A stretch of 12,508 nucleotides of DNA from Treponema sp. (GTDB lineage Bacteria > Spirochaetota > Spirochaetia > Treponematales > Treponemataceae), in NCBI GenBank assembly GCA_024699205.1, contig JAILQA010000338.1:1-12508 (forward strand). The letters run 5' to 3'. The position numbers and the translations under genes were made by a program. The first letter of the stretch is position 1, and each line of letters opens with the position of its first letter. Shown one piece after another: positions 1-6,174 of the stretch. Below the pieces are notes generated by a model, which was not told the DNA's origin, did not search any database, and saw nothing but the letters and a program-made list of their open reading frames with translations.

Positions 1-976
1 CAGGTGGAATCATCATCATGATTGTAGCTGCTGCCATAAGTCCGCTGTTATTAAAATAAAGTGCATTGAATGACTGAAGTCCCAAAGAAACTGTGTACTT
101 CATCTTGTCCTGAATATAAATAAGGGCATAGTAATAATCATTCCACCAGAAAATTGCAGTGTTAAGACCAATTGTAAGTAATACCGGTTTTGCCTGAGGT
201 ACAATTACACTCCAAAGGATTCTGAGAGGTCCACATCCGTCTATTTTTGCAGCTTCATCAAGTTCAAGAGGAAGCCCCATCATAAACTGGCGTACAAGGA
301 AAACGTTCATGGCACTACAAGCAAAGAAGGCAGGAACTGTAAGTGGAAGGTAAGTATTATACCAGCCCAACCAGTTGTACATTACAAAGCTTGGAATGAG
401 CGTAACCTGTGATGGAAGCATCATTGTAGAAAGCAGGAGGATAAACAAGGTATTTCTTCCCTTGAACTTAAATCTTGCAAAACCATAGGCAACAAGAGTT
501 GCAGAAAGAACGGCACCTACTGTTGCTATGATAAGAATGAACAATGTATTAAGAATATAACGTGGGAATGGAGATTTCTTTAAAGCTTCTGAATAGTTAG
601 GCCAATTGAACTTAACTGTTCTTACACGCATATCAGGTGTTGCAGGAGGAAGAAGATAATACTCTGATGGATTATCAGGATTTACATATTTCCATAATTT
701 ATCTTCCTTATCTACATAAGCAAGCTGTCTTTTCTGACCATTAACTTCTACGTTATACAAGAAATATTTTTTTCCTGGGGTACCATAATTAGGAATACTC
801 ACCTGGCGACCTTCGATAGGAATCAAAGAGGCAGGAACTGTCTTAATTACAGTTTTTGATGAAAATGAATTACAAAGCATTCCCGCTACAGGATAGAGGA
901 TAAAAATACTACCCAAAACTAAAATTATTAATGCTATAATTTTTCTGCGGCGTTCAAGTGATTCTATAGTCTTCAT
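1..976 (-). CDS. MalG-like sugar ABC transporter permease (3' end off window)
   Basis: This is the second inner-membrane permease of a carbohydrate ABC importer. I translated 325 codons from ATG 974-976 to the left edge without a stop, so the C-terminus is missing. The first membrane helix spans residues 12-33, and further helices start near 141, 175, 208 and 262. The permease EAA motif that docks the ATPase is at E241-A-A, with G247 and P260 (EAA, three residues, G, then I-x-x-P). A roughly 100-residue extracytoplasmic stretch lies between helices 1 and 2 (about 38-138); I believe some MalG-like permeases share such a loop, but I cannot align it here. The start overlaps the upstream permease stop as ATGA (973-976), with GAGGTG placed about 6 nt upstream, which implies translational coupling. 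The family is secure; the sugar is inferred only from the neighbouring GH94 gene. Confidence 0.93.
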   Translation of the reverse strand, partial: MKTIESLERRRKIIALIILVLGSIFILYPVAGMLCNSFSSKTVIKTVPASLIPIEGRQVSIPNYGTPGKKYFLYNVEVNGQKRQLAYVDKEDKLWKYVNPDNPSEYYLLPPATPDMRVRTVKFNWPNYSEALKKSPFPRYILNTLFILIIATVGAVLSATLVAYGFARFKFKGRNTLFILLLSTMMLPSQVTLIPSFVMYNWLGWYNTYLPLTVPAFFACSAMNVFLVRQFMMGLPLELDEAAKIDGCGPLRILWSVIVPQAKPVLLTIGLNTAIFWWNDYYYALIYIQDKMKYTVSLGLQSFNALYFNNSGLMAAATIMMMIPP

Positions 977-1881
977 TTTTTCACCTCATTATCGTAGAAT
1001 ACCCACATATCTGAACTCTTGAATACAAGCATTGTAAGAATAAGAATGATTACGAAAAGAATCCAGGCAAGAGCAGATGCATATCCCATCTTCTGATACT
1101 TAAATGCGTTGTTGTAAAGATAGAGGTTGAAGAACTCGGTTGAATGTGCAGGTCCACCTTTTGTCAAAACCATTGGTTCTGCAAAGTACTGGAAGGTTCC
1201 GATAATTCCCATAATAAGCTGATAGAAGAGGATTGGTGTCATCTGTGGAATTGTTACATGCCACAACTGCTGCCATCTGTTACAACCATCAAGCTCTGCT
1301 GCTTCATAAAGTTCTGTAGGAATACCCTGAAGTCCAGAAAGGTAAATAATCATTCCTCCACCACAGCCCCAAACGGACAGGAAAAGGAAACAATAAAGCG
1401 TATATTTTGGATCCAGCAGCCATTTTGGTGCTGAGCCTCCGAATTGTCTGATTAAAAAGTTTATAACACCATATTGGTCATCAAAAAGACCGCGCCACAA
1501 CATGGCAACTACAACTCCGGAAATAAGGGATGGTAAATAATAAAGAGTTCTCCAGCCTTTCATTCCAGGAACATTCATGTTAAGCATGTAAGCAAGTAAA
1601 AATCCGCAAACAATTCCAATCGGGATAGACAAAAATGCAAATTTAAAAGTAACTTTCAGTGAATTCCATACGTATTTATCATGGATAAGTCCTGTAAAGT
1701 TACTGAATCCAATAAATTCAGCCGGGTTACGACCATCATATCTTGTAAACGAAAGGATTAAAGAAGCAATCATTGGACCTGCAGTAAACACTATGAATCC
1801 TATAAGCCATGGGCTTATAAACGCATAGCCCAGAATATTATTATTTCTCTTCTGGTTTATTCTATGTATTTTTTCTGACAT
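973..1881 (-). CDS. MalF-like sugar ABC transporter permease
   Basis: This 302-residue protein is the first inner-membrane permease of the carbohydrate importer and pairs with the overlapping MalG-like gene. Six hydrophobic segments are visible, near residues 17-44, 77-101, 113-135, 160-183, 214-236 and 268-290. The cytoplasmic EAA loop has E193-A-A-E-L-D-G199 and P212. The N-terminal pattern (a basic tail, then ISPWLIGF) is usual for this family. The start is ATG 1881-1879, with a strong AAAGGAGG ribosome site about 5 nt upstream. It lies 89 bp downstream of the binding-protein gene, and a hairpin sits in the gap. Length and motifs are normal for the family. No ATPase gene is visible; related importers often borrow a shared MsmX/UgpC-type ATPase encoded elsewhere, which is an inference here. 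Confidence 0.95.
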   Translation of the reverse strand: MSEKIHRINQKRNNNILGYAFISPWLIGFIVFTAGPMIASLILSFTRYDGRNPAEFIGFSNFTGLIHDKYVWNSLKVTFKFAFLSIPIGIVCGFLLAYMLNMNVPGMKGWRTLYYLPSLISGVVVAMLWRGLFDDQYGVINFLIRQFGGSAPKWLLDPKYTLYCFLFLSVWGCGGGMIIYLSGLQGIPTELYEAAELDGCNRWQQLWHVTIPQMTPILFYQLIMGIIGTFQYFAEPMVLTKGGPAHSTEFFNLYLYNNAFKYQKMGYASALAWILFVIILILTMLVFKSSDMWVFYDNEVKK

Positions 1882-1917
1882 AGTATCCTCCTTTTTTTAA
1901 TAAAAAAGTTTTGTTAC

Positions 1918-1947
1918 CCGGATAAGTGCACAAAGGCACAAATCCGG
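1918..1947 (-). other. Intercistronic hairpin between binding protein and permeases
   Basis: CCGGAT (1918-1923) pairs with ATCCGG (1942-1947). After a 2x2 A/A internal loop, GTGC (1926-1929) pairs with GCAC (1936-1939) around a 6-nt loop. It starts 24 nt after the binding-protein stop. In the transcript it is followed by about 10 nt and then a short T6 run, and a second A/T-only inverted repeat (about 1890-1908) runs into the permease ribosome site. The position matches hairpins in other sugar ABC operons that leave more binding-protein mRNA than permease mRNA, by 3' protection or partial termination. That role is inferred. Confidence 0.55.
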
Positions 1948-1970
1948 ATTGTTGTTTCATTTATAGGGTA

Positions 1971-3413
1971 TTACTTATGGCTTGCCCAATATTCGTCAAG
2001 GTAACCCTGAACTTCTGTATTAAGTTCTTCTGCAACTTCGTCTGTATCTTCTGAAAGACCAGAAATTACATTTGCCATAGCACCTTCCATTGCATCCCAA
2101 ACTTTACCAAAGTTAGGAACCCATGCTTCATTGTTTGGATTATCAGCATAAGCACCAGCATCAATAAGAACCTGCCAGTTGATATTTGGACGACCTTCTT
2201 CAATAACTTCGCCGTTTTCATCAACGATACCGTTCTTTCTTTCATCAATCCATGATTTTTGGAACTGTTTCATAGCAGGAATTCCACCATAGTTCTTGTT
2301 AAGTCTGATGTAGTTCTCTGGTTTGAAGAGCCATTTGTAAACTTCCCAAGCTTTGTCGTGGTTCTTTGCACTCTTACACATAACGAATGTATCGATGTTT
2401 GTTGCAGAAACAATGTGTCCATCCAAAGAAGGAATTGGAGCAATGTTCCACTTGAAGTTAGCATCCCAACCTTCGTAAGCATAGCTCATCCAAGAGAATA
2501 CTTCCCACATAGCACACTTGTTTGAACCAAGAGGATCGTTATCACCAAACAAAGCAGCACCAGCAGCTGAATCTGAACTTGGTCTAACTTTGTATGTATA
2601 AATCTGATCCTGTAAATCTTTGAATGCTTTCTTCCATTCTGGTGAGTTCATCTGAGCAGTCTTATAATCTGCTGAAACACCAAGAGAAACAGGGTTGCCG
2701 TTCTTGTCGAAGTATTTTCCAATCCAAGCACGCCATGGAGCCCAGTCTGTTCCGTCATATCCGAACTGTGTTACATATTCCATGTTGAAGTCTGGAGAGT
2801 ATGTGTTGTTGTCGTTCTTATCCAATGTCATCTTGCGAGCCATGTCGATAAGTTTTTCATATGTCCAGTCTTTTGTTCCCCATGTTGTTGGAGGATAGTC
2901 GATACCTGCACGGTCAAAAATGTCTTCATTATAGTAAAGAACTGATGGGTAATATCCGATTGGAAGACCAACAAGTTTGTTTTCGCCGTTGATATTGTAT
3001 CTCATACTTTCAACAAGCTGATCATCATAATCTTTCAAGTTAATTCCGTCTTTTTCGAGGTAAGGAGTGATATCCATCCATTCATCAATGAATTTACCAA
3101 CTCCCATAACTCCAACAGGACCACAAATATCCGGAGTCATGTTACCAGCTACAAGTGTAGTAAATTTCTGCTCAGAGTCTGCATACTGTACTGTAAGGAA
3201 TTCCAGCTGGATTCCTTTTTCCTTTCCTATGGTATCGTTGAATTCTTTCTGAAGTGCTTCATGTACTGCAATCTGTGAAGGGTCAGTACCTGTACCAAAA
3301 CCAACCATAACCTGAATCTTTTCTCTGGCAGGTCCCTTTGCTTTTGAACAGCCAGTGAATACCATTAGTGCTGCACCTAACAACACAACGCTTTTACGTA
3401 AAAGTGTTTTCAT
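1971..3413 (-). CDS. Sugar ABC transporter solute-binding lipoprotein
   Basis: This 480-residue protein of the SBP_bac_1 type would capture the sugar outside the inner membrane and deliver it to the two permeases. The N-terminus has basic residues, a hydrophobic stretch (about residues 9-20) and a lipobox ending FTGC, so Cys22 is the predicted lipidated residue. The F-T-G-C form fits the relaxed lipobox of spirochaetes. The mature part shows the usual family pattern: an early beta strand (IQVMVGF), the KFTTLVAGNMTPDI region, GLPIGYYPSVLYYNEDIFDRAG, and aromatic-rich lobes rich in Trp, as expected for sugar stacking. An acidic DKNDN loop near residue 198 resembles a calcium-binding loop. The start is ATG 3413-3411, with AAGGAG 8 nt upstream. 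It is the first gene of the operon, behind a strong promoter at 3460-3488. The family is certain; the ligand is inferred to be a beta-linked disaccharide from the GH94 gene across the divergent promoter. Confidence 0.95.
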   Translation of the reverse strand: MKTLLRKSVVLLGAALMVFTGCSKAKGPAREKIQVMVGFGTGTDPSQIAVHEALQKEFNDTIGKEKGIQLEFLTVQYADSEQKFTTLVAGNMTPDICGPVGVMGVGKFIDEWMDITPYLEKDGINLKDYDDQLVESMRYNINGENKLVGLPIGYYPSVLYYNEDIFDRAGIDYPPTTWGTKDWTYEKLIDMARKMTLDKNDNNTYSPDFNMEYVTQFGYDGTDWAPWRAWIGKYFDKNGNPVSLGVSADYKTAQMNSPEWKKAFKDLQDQIYTYKVRPSSDSAAGAALFGDNDPLGSNKCAMWEVFSWMSYAYEGWDANFKWNIAPIPSLDGHIVSATNIDTFVMCKSAKNHDKAWEVYKWLFKPENYIRLNKNYGGIPAMKQFQKSWIDERKNGIVDENGEVIEEGRPNINWQVLIDAGAYADNPNNEAWVPNFGKVWDAMEGAMANVISGLSEDTDEVAEELNTEVQGYLDEYWASHK

Positions 3414-3433
3414 TCTTAAATCTCCTTACTTTT

Positions 3434-3447
3434 CACCCAAAAGGGCG
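3434..3447 (-). other. Small hairpin in binding-protein 5' leader
   Basis: The 40-nt leader of the transport operon contains CGCCC-TTTT-GGGTG, a 5-bp stem (one G-T pair) with a 4-nt loop. It lies between the predicted transcription start (about 3453) and the ribosome site. It may stabilise the 5' end of the mRNA. There is no sign of a riboswitch. Confidence 0.35.
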
Positions 3448-3459
3448 GTTTATGCTTTA

Positions 3460-3488
3460 ATTATCAGCACAAAATACCACGTTGTCAA
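3460..3488 (-). promoter_or_regulatory. Sigma70-type promoter of the sugar ABC transport operon
   Basis: On the minus strand, TTGACA (3488-3483) is separated by exactly 17 bp from GATAAT (3465-3460). That is a consensus -35 and a 5-of-6 -10 box. The predicted start is near 3453, giving a leader of about 40 nt before the binding-protein ATG. Confidence 0.85.
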
Positions 3489-3490
3489 GG

Positions 3491-3569
3491 AAAATTTTTC
3501 TCGTGAAAGTAAATTTTTGCATTTTTTTCAAAATTCGTGCAAAATTTCTCAAAAATTCATGAAAAATTT
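3491..3569. other. Phased A-tract segment, likely curved DNA
   Basis: A/T tracts begin at about 3491, 3511, 3521, 3530, 3541, 3551 and 3562, which are steps of roughly one helical turn; a shorter AAA lies at 3506 in the one skipped turn. The segment separates the two divergent promoters and includes one of the two operator-like palindromes. Phased A-tracts bend DNA, so this may act as an architectural element or raise promoter activity. Confidence 0.5.
3497..3508. promoter_or_regulatory. Operator-like palindrome, transport side
   Basis: TTTCTCGTGAAA differs from the perfect palindrome at 3602-3613 at one base, and both are followed by GT. The centre is C-G, as in LacI-family operators. It lies 9-20 bp upstream of the -35 box of the transport promoter, so direct blocking of that promoter is less likely than looping to the second site. 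The regulator is not encoded in the window. Confidence 0.5.
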
Positions 3570-3572
3570 AAG

Positions 3573-3601
3573 TTGACAGACTGAATATCCCGTGTTAAAG
3601 T
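3573..3601 (+). promoter_or_regulatory. Sigma70-type promoter of the GH94 operon
   Basis: TTGACA (3573-3578) is followed after 17 bp by TAAAGT (3596-3601), a perfect -35 and a 4-of-6 -10 box. The predicted start is near 3608, inside the palindrome at 3602-3613. A strong -35, weaker -10 and operator over the start fit a repressed catabolic promoter. The leader to the ATG would be about 78 nt. Confidence 0.7.
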
Positions 3602-3613
3602 TTTCACGTGAAA
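3602..3613. promoter_or_regulatory. Perfect 12-bp operator palindrome over the GH94 transcription start
   Basis: TTTCACGTGAAA is a perfect inverted repeat with a central CG. It directly abuts the -10 box and covers the predicted start, a classic repressor position. The near-copy at 3497-3508 is centred 105 bp away, which is ten turns of B-DNA. A LacI-family repressor is the likeliest reader, by inference from the form of the site. Confidence 0.65.
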
Positions 3614-3673
3614 GTATAAAAATAAATTTGTTGCTGACGCTAATGTATTCAACTACGGAGGCCGAAGCGGAGT

Positions 3674-3680
3674 AAGGAGG
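3674..3680 (+). promoter_or_regulatory. Ribosome site that decides the GH94 start
   Basis: AAGGAGG ends 2 nt before a first ATG (3683) and 5 nt before a second, adjacent ATG (3686). The spacing favours the second. Two more GGAG-containing motifs lie just upstream (3656-3661 and 3668-3672). Confidence 0.7.
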
Positions 3681-3685
3681 CAATG

Positions 3686-6169
3686 ATGTCTAAAAAAGAA
3701 CCGATATTTTCTTTTCTAACAGACGGCACGGTTCAGATAAAAGAGAATATTAAGAACAAAACTAAAGAACCATGGCTTATGCTGGAAGCAAGCCGCAACA
3801 AATCACTTACAGATACACTTTGCTGGGGTATTACTAATAATGGTTCTGACTTTGCAAGAATTGGAACACAGGAAGGAGACTTACTGAATGGTTTTGTACA
3901 TGAAGATCCATATAAAACCAGAATGTTGGGTTCCTACATTTATATAACAGATTTAGAAGAGAAAAAATATTTCTCTGGTTGCTGGTATCCTGTAATGAAC
4001 AAAAACCAGAATCTTGAAACATTATTCAAGTTTGGTTCAGTAACAACAAAAACTTCCTATTTAGGAATTGATGTTGAAATCACAAAGTTCATCCCTAATG
4101 AATTCTACGGATTGGTTCAGTGTGTAAAAATTACAAATACAAACAGCAGAGCAAGAAAACTCAGAGTTTTCTCTACAGAAAGCATAAATATCGGTGATGC
4201 AAGAGGCCTCCAGTTCTCAGGTTTCAACTCTATGATGATGGCCGGCGGATTCTTCGATAAAGAATTAAGCGGATTTGTATGGCGAAATAACTATGGTATT
4301 TCTTTTGATTGCGATGAAGACAAAATCAAAGGACTTTTTGGAAAAGTATTAGTTCATATTTCTTCAGAAAAATTGTCTACATATTCTTCACGCTACAAGG
4401 ATTTTGTAGGTCATTACACAAATACAATGGCAAATCCAGCCGGTCTACTTGCTGATAAGCTTGCAGAAACATCATCTGAAGAAATGTGTAGTGCACTTTC
4501 TGTTCTTGCAAATGATATAGAACTTGCAGCAGGCGAAACAAAAGAAATCGTATTCTCACTTGTAGCTGTAAGCACAGAAGATTATTACTGCAATAATAAA
4601 AAAGAAATCAAAAATGTAATGAAAATGATTTCTACGCCAGAAAAAGTTCACAAACTTTATGACGAAGTAAGTAAAGACTGGAATGACGAACTTTCTAAAC
4701 TTCAGTTAAAGGTAAGCGGAGAAGATCTTTTCGACCATTCTTTCAAATGGCTTCAGTATCAGTGTGCAATGGTATGCTGCCTTAACCGCATGAAGTCCCG
4801 CTTCCATTCAGGTTTTGAATATGGATTCGGCTTCCGCGATATTTTACAGGATATGCTCGCTCTTCTCCCTTATGATACAAAACGTACCCGCGACTTCCTC
4901 CTTTACACAGCAGAACAAATGTTCTCAGACGGTTCTGTTTACCACAACTTCTATGTTTCGGCACCTGGAACAAGAGATTTCAAGGCTTGTGATGATCCAA
5001 TCTGGTTGATTTATGCAGTATGCGAATACATAAAAGAAACTAATGATTTTGATTTCCTCTATGAAAGAGTAAATTTTGCAGACGCAAAAGAAAAACTCGA
5101 AGCAAAATCAGGAACTATCATTGAGCATTGTAAAGCAGCTCTTAACCGCGTATGGAAATATTCAACAGACGGAATTCCACAGATGTTTGATGCTGACTGG
5201 AACGACGACTTGAGCGGTTATGAAGATCACCTTTCTGTAATGGCTGCAGAAATGATGTACAAAGCCCTTAAAGATTACGAAGAACTCTGCAATCACCTTG
5301 ATTCAGAGGAAGAAAAGAAATACGGCGAATTGTGCAAAGAACGTGCAGAAAAAATCAAGGCAACAGTAAACAAATACTGTATCGATTCATCAGGCGCTTA
5401 TATCCGACTTTTAGGACCAGGTAAAGACGCTTCAAAGAACATTGGTTCAAGCGATACAGACGGAATTATGTTCCTTGAGCCAACAGCCTGGGCAGGCTTC
5501 AGTGAAATTGCCACAAAAAAGCAGTTCTTAAAATCAGCTGAGCAGATGGACAAAAAACTTGCAGCAAAAGGTGGAATCTGCGTTTGTACACCAGATACAT
5601 CATTATCAGAAGGAAAACTTCCAGCATCAAACAGTGCTTACGTAAAAAATGCACCTGGTAAAAAAGAGAATGGAAGCTTCTTCCGACATCTGGAATCCTG
5701 GGTTATTGCTTCTTACTGTAAATATGGTGAAGGCAAAAAAGCCTGGAAGCTTTTGTATGATACATTGCCAGCAGTTTGCTATGCAGATACTCCAGCTTAC
5801 TCTGCTGAACCATTCGTTTATCCAGAATATGCGTGTGGTCCATCAAGTCAGGATTATGGAAGAGCCGGACACACCTGGCTTACAGGTACAGCACCAACAA
5901 GACAGCGCGTAATTGCAGAAAATATCTTCGGTTTACAGCCTGCTTACGAAGGATTGATTATTGATCCTTGTGTTCCATGCTGGGAAAACTTCAAAGCATT
6001 CCGAATCTTCAGAAATACTAAGTTTGAAATCACTTTCGTAAACAAAAACAAAGTTCAGAAAGGAGTAAAAACTATTACTGTTGACGGAAAAACTTTGGAA
6101 TCAAACTGCATTACAAGCGAATGGTTTGACGGTAAAAAACATCAGGTAATTGTAGAAATGGGAAAATAA
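3686..6169 (+). CDS. GH94-family inverting beta-glycoside phosphorylase
   Basis: This 827-residue cytoplasmic enzyme would split a beta-linked disaccharide with inorganic phosphate into an alpha-sugar 1-phosphate and a free sugar or sugar acid. It has no signal peptide. The layout is the GH94 one: an N-terminal beta-sandwich (to about 300), a linker, and an (alpha/alpha)6 barrel. Visible motifs are GFGFRDILQD (R384, D385), DDPIWL (from D436), DADWNDD (general acid Asp about D504), a phosphate-site His in FFRH (H668), and TGTA (T733, G734). The end, GLIIDPCVPCWENFKAFR, is also typical. Length fits cellobiose, laminaribiose, chitobiose or cellobionate phosphorylases. The N-terminus is unlike the cellobiose phosphorylases I can recall, and the catalytic motif reads DWNDD rather than DWNDC or DWNDG, so substrate is left open. 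It is the first gene of a two-gene operon with a phosphohexomutase, divergent from a sugar ABC importer. Confidence 0.88.
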   Translation: MSKKEPIFSFLTDGTVQIKENIKNKTKEPWLMLEASRNKSLTDTLCWGITNNGSDFARIGTQEGDLLNGFVHEDPYKTRMLGSYIYITDLEEKKYFSGCWYPVMNKNQNLETLFKFGSVTTKTSYLGIDVEITKFIPNEFYGLVQCVKITNTNSRARKLRVFSTESINIGDARGLQFSGFNSMMMAGGFFDKELSGFVWRNNYGISFDCDEDKIKGLFGKVLVHISSEKLSTYSSRYKDFVGHYTNTMANPAGLLADKLAETSSEEMCSALSVLANDIELAAGETKEIVFSLVAVSTEDYYCNNKKEIKNVMKMISTPEKVHKLYDEVSKDWNDELSKLQLKVSGEDLFDHSFKWLQYQCAMVCCLNRMKSRFHSGFEYGFGFRDILQDMLALLPYDTKRTRDFLLYTAEQMFSDGSVYHNFYVSAPGTRDFKACDDPIWLIYAVCEYIKETNDFDFLYERVNFADAKEKLEAKSGTIIEHCKAALNRVWKYSTDGIPQMFDADWNDDLSGYEDHLSVMAAEMMYKALKDYEELCNHLDSEEEKKYGELCKERAEKIKATVNKYCIDSSGAYIRLLGPGKDASKNIGSSDTDGIMFLEPTAWAGFSEIATKKQFLKSAEQMDKKLAAKGGICVCTPDTSLSEGKLPASNSAYVKNAPGKKENGSFFRHLESWVIASYCKYGEGKKAWKLLYDTLPAVCYADTPAYSAEPFVYPEYACGPSSQDYGRAGHTWLTGTAPTRQRVIAENIFGLQPAYEGLIIDPCVPCWENFKAFRIFRNTKFEITFVNKNKVQKGVKTITVDGKTLESNCITSEWFDGKKHQVIVEMGK

Positions 6170-6174
6170 AAAAA

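Noticed and set aside
1144..1434. A 96-codon plus-strand frame opposite the MalF-like gene.
   Set aside because: It is antisense to well-conserved permease codons, including the EAA loop, and shows no protein-like features.
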